Of a DNA stretch of 64,000 nucleotides, positions 23,230 through 35,172 are shown in pieces. Every line of letters begins with the position of its first letter. The stretch's first letter is position 1. A program made the translations under genes and the position numbers. Origin of the DNA: Epiperipatus broadwayi. Its lineage: Eukaryota > Onychophora > Udeonychophora > Euonychophora > Peripatidae. The stretch spans positions 230,899-294,898 of the forward strand of contig JAQFVV010006852.1 in assembly GCA_028023455.1 (NCBI GenBank), written 5' to 3'. The notes under the pieces were generated by a model, which saw only the letters and a list, made by a program, of their open reading frames with translations, ran no database searches and was not told the DNA's origin.

Positions 23230-24352
23230 TGTGATCCCTGTCTAATAATTTAAGTGAGAACAGATTGCTAACCCTTGCTTCGAGTAGGTATATTTATGAG
23301 CATCGCATATCCGATCTCAAGTGCCAATCTTATCAATTAATAAGAACTATATCCCTCAAAAACGAAAAAAAGGTTCCAGTGGAATTTATCAGGTGACTTA
23401 TCGTGGCTAGCTCAATCTCAAGGGCTGGGAGACATTGTATCCTGATTAGCTCAATCTCAAGGGCTGGGAGACAATGTTTATTGGGAGAACGAAGCCAAGG
23501 TTATCTTACAAAGAAAGGTCATTTATACACACTATTATAATTTTCCTATCTGCCCTACGAATCTTATTACAGTATTTTATTTCTTTTAGAAATATACGGT
23601 CATGAATATCGGTAAGCTTTTAAAAATAATAACCCAGAAGTTATAAGAATATCGGTAAGCTTTTAAAAATAATCATCCAGAAATTATAATAATCTTATAA
23701 TTCAAATAAATACACAAGTTATAGTTTGAATTCTAAGATTTATTAATATCTGTATATATTAATATTCATTCCGATATATATATAATATCAATATACACAT
23801 TCATGAAAGAGTGCAACTATACATCAGAGTTGTATTTATTAAATTATTTAATCTATTTCTATAATTACTTTCTTTAAGTTGGGACAAAGTGCATATTTCT
23901 TAATTTATTATTATATGTTCATTTAATATATAGAGAGAAAGTCACAGTTATCTCGTTTGAGAGCGAACGGTTACGTGTTTAAGGTTGATGATCCATAAAG
24001 TATTGCAATTGTGATTGTCCTAGCGAGAATTGTTAGTCTGGAAGATGATAAAAGATTCCATAACATTTTCTCATAAGATAATCCATCCTAGAGGTTAGGT
24101 AGGTGATTCTAAAATTGATTGCATGATAGTTTTTGCTGTTTAAAATAGACAGCTAAAATCTCCATAGATAAAGGTCAGGCAGGTCACAAAGTAGCTGTCC
24201 ACTGGGCCGGTTTAATGAATCCACATGATTCTTCTACCGCAGTACTTCGATGGAGTCCATTCTTATTAATTTTTATTAATTAATAAAATCGCTTTATGAA
24301 TTTTACTTTCCACGCTTCTTTCTCTCTAATGGACACTTTTCGGAATCACTAC
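23230..24352. other. Less AT-rich island, possible solo LTR
   Basis: Composition differs from its surroundings. The left edge reads TTGTGATCCC and the right edge GGAATCACTACA, which are imperfect inverse complements of the kind found at LTR ends, but no matching target duplication is seen. A 27-bp sequence (TAGCTCAATCTCAAGGGCTG and onward) is repeated with 39-bp period at 23408-23474. No ORF of note is present. Confidence 0.3.
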
Positions 24353-24925
24353 AAAATAAATATATATATATATATAGTTCTTTTTATTTAATTCTCTTTC
24401 ACCTCACCTTTTTATTATCTATCCATACGCGATGACCATATCTCAGGGATGCTTTCAGCTCCCATTGGTCAGTTCTTGTAATTCTGATGACAAGTATCAT
24501 TAACAGAAATTGCCCATGGCACAACTTACAATTCCTTTTATTACTCTCCAGCCTTATATTTTAATTTGCTTTCGTTAAGAAACATGTGCTACTAATGACA
24601 TTATTTAAATAACGATAACTTACTACATTAATAAACAACAAAATATATAGAACAAAAATATAAAAATACAACTCCGCACATAACTGCTTCTCTTCATCTT
24701 CATATACAAATTTGTTAGTAATTAATTCTATGCAACATCACAACATGTGTAATAAATATATATGTATACGTTCATGTTTTTAAATGGTTAATGTATTTCA
24801 CTCATACTCTTTTGTAATAGGGTTCGAATGTAAAGCTATAAATTTTCTTGCATCTATTAATTTAATTCATAATAACAATTGCAATAAACACTCTTTTGTA
24901 ATCATTATTGCCTTTTACTTCCTTT

Positions 24926-24965
24926 AGTACCCGTATTCGAACCCAGCTACTGAGCTACTGTTACA
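24926..24965 (-). other. tRNA-promoter-like string
   Basis: The minus strand reads TGTAACAGTAGCTCAGTAGC followed closely by GGGTTCGAAT. These resemble boxes A and B but are almost adjacent, so no tRNA can fold. It could equally be the start of an LTR (TGTAACAG), as at 38986. Confidence 0.3.
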
Positions 24966-25149
24966 CTTGAAACATGTTTAGTTCTTCTTTTTTTTTCCTG
25001 AATTGCTGTTAAGTATATTTATCTAAAGCTATTCATATCTATTTTACTAAAAAATATCATTAAAGATTGTAAAATGACGTTAAGAAAGAGGGAAGATGTA
25101 AACATAAAATTTGTTTACCACAATAAATACAGGAAAAAATCAATAACCA

Positions 25150-26815
25150 AGAAGAGTTTTGGATCTTAAATTACAAGCCAAATACCCTAAGAAAATAAGT
25201 TTTCTAGGAAAAAGGCAAGGAGTAAAATTAGCTCCTACAATTACATATAATTTTGTTAATTTAACAACATACAATCTGCAGATAATATAAAGAAAATTCT
25301 AAATTATGGACCACAATGTGTCTGTAGAATATGGAAACACCCACATGGAAAGAGCTCTATAGTGACAATCAGCATAAAAAAGATTATTGGCCAAATAGAG
25401 CAGACAGCAGTTTATAAACAAATCAAGGCAGATAACTTGGATTGGTTTAAAGTTATCAAGTCCACTAAATATTTTCATGAAAATATATTATTTGCATTAA
25501 AAAAGATGAAGCAAATCCTTTGATTTACTTTTCAAACAAGATTTTTTTCCCCAAAAATTTACATACAATTTAATAATTTAAAGCACTAACCAATGGATTT
25601 GTATAAAATAAAAAATAAGACAAATTTACATCAGTAATCCCTTGAAAGTTTCATAATAAGGCATTCATTAAATGTGAATATTTAAATATTTTTCAGTCAG
25701 CTACAATCCTGTCCACAGTAATTGCTAAATAAAACTATATAAAATTGAACACCTTCTATGCTAATGATTGATTTTGTGGAGCCTATTATTACAAAGCTTC
25801 AAAAATATTAACCAATTGATCACCAAAAAGCTTGGTTTTAAAAAGTTTACTGTCAAATCATCATTTGAATGTATTAACAAAATCAAAAACATAAGACTTT
25901 GTAACCAAGATAATCTCATATCATTACATATAAGTTATATGGTGATATCGCATGGAAACTATCCTAATACTTAAATATGCCCTTATTAAAACTGAATGCA
26001 ACATTTAAAAAACTGAATTTAATATAAGAATGCCTGAATTGAATTCATTAAAATTTTTATTGCTTTATCTAATGATGTATATTGTAAAATGGATGAGAGA
26101 TGGCTTATGGGTCATCCTATGAGTGGTATAATATAAAGTATTATAAATTGAATTTAATAAAATTGAAGGTTATACCAAAATACTCAAATCAAATTTCATC
26201 CCAGTTATACACACAATACAATAACAAGGTTCTTATTTGTGTCCCTGGGTTGCATATCAAGGAAATATAACAGGATCTTATGCAAACATCTTCATTAAAA
26301 TGAACAATAGGAAATGAAGTTAATCTAAAAGACTTAAGTTTTTAGATAAATTTTCAGTGTAAATGTACTCAATTAAATTATAAAATGTTAGTCAAACCCA
26401 TTCAAGTGTGAAATGTTAAATGTTCTCAATCATTAGCAATTTTACACAGAAACTATAATCTTTGTAAATTTGAATATGATAAAAAACTAATATTGAAACA
26501 GATATCAATGGTATATGAGATATCACATACAAAGATTCAGCTCTCATTCAAATTGTTAAAAGATTTTATGCTAAAATTAGGAACAGACCTACTCAAGATA
26601 ATGAAAAACATTAGATATCATCTCCACATATACACAGGACTACTCACTGTAAAATCAACATTTGCAGTGGAATATACAGAATTGGTCTTTGCATCTCTCC
26701 TGCCCTCAATCACATTATTAACAATACAAAAAACCAGCTGTCTCTAGAGCAGAATTCCCAAGTTGTATACAAAGTTATATGCAACAACACAAACTGCCAT
26801 GCAATTTATTATGGG
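25150..26815 (+). pseudogene. Penelope-like element, RT plus GIY-YIG, decayed
   Basis: Direct-strand relative of the 20.4-21.8 kb copy. Around 26100, a frame with one lost base gives G-L-x-M-G-H-P-M-S-G-I-I (RT motif B). The catalytic YIDD box is damaged near 26210 but its continuation (VLICVPGLHIKE) is clear. At 26762-26815 one frame reads VVYKVICNNTNCHAIYYGN, matching the GIY...YIG core and the cysteine pair of the Penelope nuclease domain. The order RT then GIY-YIG defines the EN+ Penelope-like class. Stops and shifts throughout make it a pseudogene. The N-terminal part (25150-25500) aligns with the inverted copy but has no domain I can name. Confidence 0.7.
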
Positions 26816-27360
26816 AATTGCATGCCAATCTGTCCAAGAGCATTGCACAGCCATATACCATTACAGGCAAGATAAAACTGATACTGAGATCAAATTCATT
26901 TTTCTTGAATATGAGTCTTAACATGGTCACAACTTTAAACCTACATCTGTCAGAATTGTCTGCACTGAAGAAAATGATGCTAAACATAAAGTTAAAGGGG
27001 CCTGGCATGTTGCCAACAATATACATGCAATTAAAAAAAGAATCATGCATCACTTTATCAGAAAAGTGGCTCATTTAAATTAACATATTTATATGCTATA
27101 TTAAACCACCTTCAGCTATTGCTCTATCATATACCACTAATGCACATGACCACACACATGTGGAAAAGATAAATAATCACCAATACATGCATGTCATGCT
27201 GAAACAGCAGTCATTAGTTGGTCCAGATGATCATCTTCCACACGTATATACAATCAATGCTCAGATTTATATTAAGATACCAATCTTCATACTTTAAAGG
27301 ACAGGCTTCAATCTACTCCAACCTCCAACTCTTCTGCAATAGCATTGAAAATCCAATGAC
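26816..27360 (+). repeat. Penelope-like 3' region with dispersed-repeat segment
   Basis: 26850-27060 is shared with 22640-22855, and 27130-27350 is shared with 30450-30700. The second match (GATAAATAATCACCAATA, then AGTTGGTCCAGAT) probably represents the 3' part of the same element. The roughly 99-codon frames open on both strands over 26775-27078 are not convincing genes. Confidence 0.45.
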
Positions 27361-29870
27361 AAATTCTATGATTAGTCTGTCTAATGTATGAATGTAAACA
27401 AACTCCACATGGCATTTCATATACATAATGTGATTCCAAAATAATTTTATCATTAGGGGATGGAAATAATTATTTTTTTAAAATGTAAAATAAACACAGG
27501 AATGGAAGAACACATTTCAACAGTTAGAGAAAATCTAATTCATCAGCCAGTTATTCACAAATTAAATTAATAAACCAGTATATCAATTATAATAAAATGA
27601 GATTTTGCCAAAAATTGAATAATATGACAAGAGATTTCCAAATAAGTAATGGAAGAAAAATTAAAAGCCTCTATTTATATGGCCTAGCTCTGAACCCCAA
27701 ATCTGTACTAGTATAAAAATGAAAACATGAAAATTCCTCTTGTTAATACTCCTAATTCTTGAGTTAGCTAAATCCATAACATTATAAAATAAGGAAAGTT
27801 TAATTAATCTGTTTTATAACAATACCAACACATTTGATTACTAAAATTTGTAATGAAATAAATTGATTATATGAGAATGTTGACTTTTATATGCTCTATG
27901 AGTTATATAATGTTAAAATCTATAATAGTATTAATTGTACAATAGCAAACCTTTAATAATGTAAATAGGCTCACTGAAATCTGTACAAGTTAAGTTAACC
28001 AAATTTCTAATTGAATAAAATGAGCAAAAGTTAAGCAATCTCTGTTAATAAAATTATCCAAAATCCATTTTGGAATAATATTTAATATTTATGAATAATA
28101 TTTATATACTAGATAAATATCAACCTTATTGAATACCAATATTGTCTACATATTATAAATAACTATATTTGTAATTACGACAGATATATTAATTAATATT
28201 TTATAATAATATTCATTCATAAATAACTTTTATTATTAAGTGATAAGTTTATACTATATTAAAAAATGAATAAATTTTAAACTTAATCATTATATAAACG
28301 TTTACCATAATAATTTTTAACTAGATTTTACACCAATTTATTTACTAATTAGATTTTATATGTTTATATTTGCATTAAAATTCTATATTGTATATCTTTT
28401 AATTTGATTGTGTTTTAACTTGAATTTATTAAATAATAATAATTTTATGCATAAAAACTTATATTAAGATAAGTAATAAATATGTTATAGTGATTTAAAT
28501 TAAGGTATCATAAATTATATATTTTAACTATAAGTTGGTGCAAGACATTAGACATCCTCTCTCAAACTATAAAAAATATAGATTTGTCTATTGTCTTCAA
28601 TAGACAATATATGTATATAAATCATACAAAAATATTAATGTGATGTAGTCTTCTATATAGCATTTATCAGCAAAAAAAATAAAAAAAAATACTGAATAAA
28701 ATATATTATGATAATTTAAATGTAAAGTTAAAATTATCTATTAAATTTTTCTTTGGTTAAATTATATATTTATATGTTTACTTTTACATATGTATATGTT
28801 AAATGACTTTTTAAAACAATAGTAGTATTAAATCAAATAATCATTAGATACATAAAATATACAACCTGCATAAACAGTAAATAATGTTTATGTTCAAAGA
28901 GTTCTTCAGTATCATAATTACTTTTTATTCTTTTTAAAATTTGAATGGAGAAAGTTCATAAGAAAAATTAATATTACGTGATATTTTAAGGTATAACAAT
29001 TTCAAAAACTCATTTCTTTTAAAATATCAATAGTTTTATTTAACAAATTGATTACTTACAATTCCTGGCAGAATTTCACTCTGTAATTGACATTAATTAA
29101 TAAGTATTATCCTATTATCCTTTTAAAAATGATAACTATCCCATTTGAAATTATTTTATCAAATTATTCATTCCTTTGTTGACATCAGATATATAGAGGT
29201 GTGTGTAAATAATAAATATAATGGGAGTTAAATATTATATACAATCTTTCAATCTGCAGAAGTTCTTTTGTTTAATTCTTTATTTAATATATATATATTT
29301 GCTTGCTAAAGAGTAAATCATAGAACATACACATAATTAAAGGAAAATAATAACAATTAGTCAAAATTATAAATAACTATTAATTAAATGTCATCTTAAT
29401 AACTTATTTAGATTTTAATCTCATGTTAGTTATAAATCATAATAAATTAAGGATTCTTTATAAATTTTGTATTCCTTTGATACAATTAACATAGTTACAT
29501 ATTTTCTTCTAGATTTGAAAATAAGTGTTGTTTAGCATCGCCATAGATATAAATATTTACACGTATTACTTTTTGAGGTTATTTCTTTAGAATGTCATTA
29601 ATTTCATTTTATTATTTATTACAAATTGTTATTATTATTTATTAAATCAGAAGTCCTGAGTTTGCTTACTTTAATTAATTAATCAGCAATAACTGTAAAT
29701 TGTATTAACAGAAATATAAACAAATGAACATTAACTAGATATGTTTCAACATTATTATTTCATGCTCACCTTAACTAATTAATATTTAAATTATTATTTT
29801 AAACTTACATTACATCCAAAAGCGCTAGAATTCTTCATTATTCAATTTATTTTAAAATTGTGTGGGTACA
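27361..29870. other. AT-rich DNA, no gene seen
   Basis: Only a perfect 10-bp stem hairpin TTGTCTATTG-TCTT-CAATAGACAA (28584-28607) stands out. Confidence 0.5.
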
Positions 29871-29872
29871 TA

Positions 29873-30215
29873 TTAGTGAATTAAGACTAAAGCATATAAA
29901 GAATTCGCTTCAATTTACTCTATAAATTTAAATTTAATTTGGTTTCAATGGAATCTCTGTCTTTTGGGCATTACACTCCTCTTTATCCTATTTATATGAT
30001 ATATATAAGCCTATTATTAATAAAAAAAACAAAATGGTAATGGAAATTAAGATTTTATTTCTTTTCCATTTAAGTCATCAATTTATAATTGATTTATAAG
30101 AATTGACATTTGTTGGGTCATTTTAGAACTTGCTTGAAAAAAAAGCTCTTAACTTAAATTCATTATTAAACAGTTCAAAACAATCAATTGGTGACAAATG
30201 TATTCTTATTATTGT
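29873..30215. repeat. Source copy of segment found inside the family A array
   Basis: This stretch recurs at 34088-34326 with internal deletions. Shared strings include TTAGTGAATTAAGACTAAAG and TCAATTGGTGACAAATGTAT. There is no coding content. Confidence 0.75.
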
Positions 30216-30449
30216 TTAAAATATTTCTTCAATTGTAAAATTTATATAAAAAGTAAATAAAGCGTTAATAAGAAGGTTAAAGTTCATAAGAGTAGATTTT
30301 AAAATAAGTCTGTAATTCAGCTTTCTACATTGATGAATTAATAACTGAAACACAGGCTTAATATATACCTGTGTCTATATATGTAATATAGGGTATATGA
30401 ACACAGATTTTCAGATGATCCATCACTCTCCATTCTATCTAATAACACT

Positions 30450-30700
30450 GATACACTCAAGCACATATATGCTGAAAAGATAAATAATCACCAATAAACG
30501 TATTTCATGCTAAACCAGCAATCATCAGTTGGTCCAGATTATCATCTCCCACACAAAGATACTATAAGTGCTCAGATATATATTAAGATGGACAATCCTC
30601 ATACTTTAATGGACTGGCTCCAATCTACTACACACTCCAACTCTTCAACCATCCATCCAATAGAAAATCTGAAGATGGAATGCTCGAAGGCCACCCTGAG
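30450..30700 (+). repeat. Penelope-like 3'-end fragment
   Basis: Diverged copy of 27130-27350. The 68-codon frame across it shows no domain and is unlikely to be a gene. Confidence 0.5.
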
Positions 30701-31305
30701 GGCGATGAATTAAATATAAGTCAAAAATATTATTTGACAGTTCTGAAGTTATCTTTATGCAAAATAAAACAAATTTAAAAAAAAGTAAAAGAAACTCTGA
30801 AGATAAATTTTGTGGAATCTAAAGTCATTGACCTCATGAAAATTTTATTTTATATTAAAAGTGTGTTGTTTTGAAGTGATTAATTGGAAGACACATACTG
30901 TTTTGTGTGTGTGTGTGTGTATTGTATTAAGGTAATTTTCATTCAATAAGGTATATTTTTTATTAAAGGTAATCATGGTCATGAGAAAAGTTTAGTAGAG
31001 ATTTGTTTTTAGCTACCACTTAATTTACTCCTGCTCATTTTCATTTCTTATATGGCTTGTTTACTTTAGAAATAGTATGCTATTTATGTACTTTTCAATC
31101 ATTATTTTACCTTTATTGTAATTGATATTAATTTAAGAGTTGTTTTAAATGTGATTTCTGCAAGCCTGTGTTTATTGATTTATCAATTTAAGAAAAAAAT
31201 CAAAACTGGTCAGTATGTTATGGAATTTTGGCATAATATACCCATTTTTACTCTATGGTTAACCACAACAACAATACATCCAAAGATACATCTTTATCAT
31301 TAGTC

Positions 31306-31566
31306 AAAATAAGAGTCATAGATCACATGACCCTATCTCTTAAGCTTGTAAGTTATAAAACAATGAGGATTGCCAATTCCTCTACAAGCTTTATGTTAAA
31401 TGCTTAGCCAGAGCCAGCACTTAAAATATCTCTGAGGAGTGCCAAAACACAAAACCATGGTGAGGGGTTTGGGGAGGGGTTCCTGACAGAGATATTTTAA
31501 GTTCTGGCTCTGGCTAAGCATTTAACACAAAGCTTGTAGAGGAATTTGAAATCCTCATTGTTTTAT
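31306..31566. mobile_element. Foldback MITE with 16-bp flanking repeats
   Basis: The arms 31357-31438 and about 31483-31566 are near-complementary, and the ~45-bp centre is G-rich. Perfect direct repeats ATCTTTATCATTAGTC flank the unit at 31290-31305 and 31567-31582. No ORF. The centre holds a hammerhead-like string, described in the findings. Confidence 0.7.
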
Positions 31567-31582
31567 ATCTTTATCATTAGTC

Positions 31583-33380
31583 TGATTTATATGCAACTTT
31601 TTTAAAATAAAAATATTTATTTTTTATTTATTTATTATATATTTTTGATTGTTTTATACATTAATTTGTTAATAATTATATAAATAAAAGTAATACCCCC
31701 ATATATACTTTTATTTAATTTTTAAGAGTTAATAAGCTTGTTCACAATAAATAGAAAAGTAATACATGACAATGTTTGTCCATGCTCATTATTTACTTGT
31801 ACAAATTGACATGGTGTTAGACTTTTTTCAAATTTTGTAATAATTATAAAGCAAATATCAGATTATAAAGCAGAATTTAATAGACTTATCATAAATTCAC
31901 ATGTATTTGCTCACATTTTAAAAAAAAAACAGTATAAAGTAATAAAAATAATTTATTTATTTTTTCAAAATTCTTTAATTTTAAATCTTAGCATGAAGAT
32001 TTACATCATTTGATGTTATTTAGAACTCATATTTTCAATATTTTCAAAGTTCAAAGTTGGTTTAAAAATATATTTCATTAATAAAATGAAATTCAAAAGA
32101 AATTTAGGTCCAATTTATTAAGATTTAGTACAAAATAAAAATTTTATACTAAAGTAAAAAGCTAAACATTATCTCAATTTTTTATCAGGGGAAACAATAA
32201 AAGTGCCTTGATTTGACAGAGTTAAAATTCTATGATTTTTTTATTATATATATTGCCATCATTTATAGTCCCTTTTATAGTTTATGAGTAATGAAATAAA
32301 AAAAAAAACACCTTAAGTCTTATATTTAATAAATATGTTTATTAATTTGGATAAATGTAGAGGGATCAAATACTTTATTTATTAAATTAATATATTAAGT
32401 TATATCAAATGACAACAATGCCTTATTAAGATTAGAATAAAGATAATCAAACATTCACAAGTTTATGTCTTAAAAAAAGATTGTCATTATTTCTATTGAT
32501 TGCCAAATGATAAAACAAACTTAAAACAAAATAAATTATGTTTTAATTTTACATACTGTTATCAATAAATTTTGGATTTGTAGCAAAGCAATGATACACT
32601 TTGAATAGAAAATTTCTTAGGAGGAAAAGAACACAAACTTCCTTCCATTTGATATCTTTATGACTAAAATGGAATGGCTAACAACAAACACTATGCCAAA
32701 TACTATGGAGTTAAGATCATTAAATATATCATGGAATATAATATTGACAGGATGAATAATTGGATATCATTTAATGAATAAAATGTTTATGGATGCTTTC
32801 ATTTGTATCTCCTAGAATAGAGGTTCCAATGAAAATGCTGCAGGATAGGAAAGAAATCAAAGTTCCATATATGCTTAACTTAGTACTAGATGCTCACCAA
32901 CAAATTTCTTAGAATTATCTATTCAGATGAATTTCATTCTTGCCAATATAGTTAAAAATATAATGGTAACTTTTGATAAATATTTTTAAAAATTTTTCTT
33001 TTCTATTAATAATCTTAATCATAAGCATTTTTTCTATCATTTGATATGCATTTCAATAAAAAAAGATAAAACAAGCAAGTTAAGCTTGAATTAATTATTA
33101 ATGTGTTACTTTTATAAAATCAATCAAAAATTAAAAAATATAATTAATAATTGAGTTCAAAATTATTAAATAACTTATTATAGAAGCATTTCTTGATTTT
33201 GAATGATATATTTTCTTTAAACAAAAAAAATAATAGCATTAAAATTCCATTATATTTTAAATATTTTGTGTGTGGAAAAAAACTTTGTAAATAATTCATT
33301 ATTACTTGACTATATGTTAATAATTTTAATTATGGATTGTATCTTTTGATTGCAATTTGGCTGGAGTAAATTATATATAT
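31583..33380. other. AT-rich DNA, no gene seen
   Basis: No conserved frame, RNA or repeat recognised. Confidence 0.5.
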
Positions 33381-33529
33381 ATGAAAAACAAAAAAAAACA
33401 CAAGTTAAAACTTGCTAACACTTGTATTTATGACAATAGATGGTGTTCTACCAAAAACACCATCAAGCATAGTTTTTTGTTTACATAAACGTCAGAGCAA
33501 GCATTCACTATCTCTAACTTTAATTTCCA

Positions 33530-33573
33530 CCTTCAGATCATGATTTCAAGCTATTTGCTATCGTCAGTGAAGG
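33530..33573 (-). ncRNA. Hammerhead ribozyme, family A copy 1
   Basis: Minus strand: stem I CCTTCA/TGAAGG, core CTGACGA, stem II AGC/GCT with loop AAATA, GAAA, stem III ATC-AT-GAT, cleavable C. An outer stem I helix TTCC/GGAA follows an internal loop. Predicted cut lies between plus-strand positions 33535 and 33536. A U-U pair closes stem II where G-C is usual. Confidence 0.85.
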
Positions 33574-33933
33574 ACAGGAATAAGAAAATAAATCTAAACA
33601 CAAACTCTGAGCACTTATGAAACAGTTTCTATTCAGCTTGCAAGCATGAATCTTTTAGACATGTAATGTCTTCAAACTCAGCATAGCAAGCCAGATAGCT
33701 ACATGGGCCTGATCTCAGTTCAGCATCACCACATAGTAGAAGCCTCTGCAATATATATCATTGCAAGAAAGACCTCAAAGGTCATTTATGAAAAAAAAAA
33801 AACACAAGTTAAAACTTGCTAACACTTGTATTTATGACAATAGATAGTGTTCTACCAAAAACACTGTCAAGCATAATTTTTTGTTTACATAAACGTCAGA
33901 GCAAGCATTCACTATCTCTAACTTTAATTTCCA

Positions 33934-33977
33934 CCTTCAGATCATGATTTCAAGCTATTTTATATCATCAGTGAAAG
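33934..33977 (-). ncRNA. Hammerhead ribozyme, family A copy 2, damaged
   Basis: CTGATGA, GAAA, stem III and stem I (CTTTCA/TGAAGG, with one G-U) are kept. The stem II strand has changed so that AGC/GCT can no longer form. Activity is probably lost or weak. Confidence 0.6.
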
Positions 33978-34087
33978 ACAGGAATAAGAAAATAGATCTA
34001 AACACAAACTCTGAGCGTTTATGAAACAGTTTCTATTCAGCTTGCAAGCTAGATAGCTACATGGGTCTGATCTCAGTTCAGCATCAC

Positions 34088-34326
34088 CACATATTAGTGA
34101 ATTAAGACTAAAGCATATATTTTCTCTATAAATTTGAATTTAATTTGGTTTCAATAGAATCTCTGTCTCTTGGGCATTACACTCCTATTTATTTCTTTTC
34201 CATTTAAGTCATCAATTTACAAATTGATTTATAAGAATTGACATTTGTTGGGTCATTTAGAACTTAAATTCATTATTAAATAGTTCAAAATAGTCAATTG
34301 GTGACAAATGTATTCTTGTTATAGTT
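34088..34326. repeat. Captured flanking DNA inside the array
   Basis: Shortened copy of 29873-30215, lying between the direct and inverted halves of the array. Confidence 0.75.
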
Positions 34327-34633
34327 AGTGTTTAGATCTAGTTTCTTATTCCTGTCCTTCCAATGATATATATTGCAGAGGCTTCTACTATGTGGTAATT
34401 TTGAAAACCTTATGCTCATAAATGTATCTTTGAGGTTTTCTTGCAATGATATATATTGCTGTGGCTTCTACTATGTGGTGATACAGAACTGTTATCAGAC
34501 CCATATAGCTATCTGGCTTGCTATGCTGATTTTGAAGACATTATGTGTCTAAAAAATTCATGCTTGCAAGCTGAATAGAAATTGTTTCATAAACGCTCAG
34601 AGTTAGTGTTTAGATCTAGTTTCTTATTCATGT

Positions 34634-34678
34634 CCTTCACTGATAATAGCAAATCAGCTTGAAATCATGATCTGAAGG
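34634..34678 (+). ncRNA. Hammerhead ribozyme, family A copy 4, G8 changed
   Basis: All three stems are as in the best copy, but the core reads CTGATAA. The essential G8 is replaced by A, so cleavage should be abolished. Confidence 0.7.
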
Positions 34679-35027
34679 TGGAACTAATGATAGAGATAGT
34701 GAATGCTTTCTCTGATGTTTATGTAAACAAACATATGCTTTGACGGTGTTTTTGGTAAAACACCATCTATTGATCATAAATACAAGCGTTAGCAAGTTTA
34801 ACTTGTTTTTCATAAATGTACCTTTGAGGTTTTTTTGCAATGATATACATTGCAGAGGCTTCTACTATGTGGTGATACTGAACTGTTATCAGACCCATAT
34901 AGCTATCTGGCTTGCTATGCTGACTTTCAAGACATTACGTGTCTAAAAAATTCACGCTTGCAAGCTGAATAGAAATTGTTGCATAAATGCTCAGAGTTAG
35001 TGTTTAGATCTAGTTTCTTATTCCTGT

Positions 35028-35072
35028 CCTTCACTGATGATAGCAAATCAGCTTGAAATCATGATCTGAAGG
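35028..35072 (+). ncRNA. Hammerhead ribozyme, family A, best copy
   Basis: Order on the plus strand: CCTTCA (stem I), CTGATGA, T-AGC-AAATCA-GCT-T (stem II), GAAA, with A15.1 opening stem III as ATC-AT-GAT, then C17 at 35066, then TGAAGG (stem I). The triplet is AUC. Stem I continues after an internal loop (TGT opposite T) as TTCC/GGAA, the loop position that in natural hammerheads contacts stem II. Stem III has only three pairs, as in small animal type I hammerheads that work best as dimers. Every universally conserved core base is present. The one unusual feature is U-U at 10.1/11.1. Confidence 0.9.
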
Positions 35073-35172
35073 TGGAACTAATTCTAGATATAGTGAATGC
35101 TTTCTCTGATGTTTATGTAAACAAACATACGCTTTGACAGTGTTTTTTGGTAAAACGCTATCTATTGATCAT

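Larger units (their letters stand above)
33382..35172. mobile_element. Retrozyme-like array, family A (~400-bp monomers, direct then inverted)
   Basis: Two direct monomers (33382-33787 and 33788-34087) are followed by a captured segment (34088-34326), a short inverted piece (about 34327-34433) and two inverted monomers (34434-34814 and 34815-35172). Ribozyme-to-ribozyme spacing is 404 bp on the left and 394 bp on the right. Each full monomer has a hammerhead motif, a palindromic CAAGTTAAAACTTG near one end, a small AGACAT-GTA-ATGTCT hairpin, and GATAGCTACATGGG. No protein is encoded. The layout fits animal retrozymes, which are small retroelements mobilised through self-cleaved circular RNA using another element's enzymes. 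Runs of TA at both edges hide any target duplication. Confidence 0.8.

Noticed and set aside
24488-24535. CTGATGA...GAAA with a TGCC-CAT-GGCA stem and TTGTAA/TTACAA pairing
   Set aside because: The pairing is not adjacent to the core, stem II does not form and no UH triplet sits after stem III.
24926-24965. tRNA gene
   Set aside because: Box A- and box B-like strings are almost adjacent, and no cloverleaf can form.
26775-27078. 99-codon frames open on both strands
   Set aside because: The sequence is shared with 22640-22855, where the frames differ. It is repeat DNA next to the Penelope-like pseudogene, not a gene.
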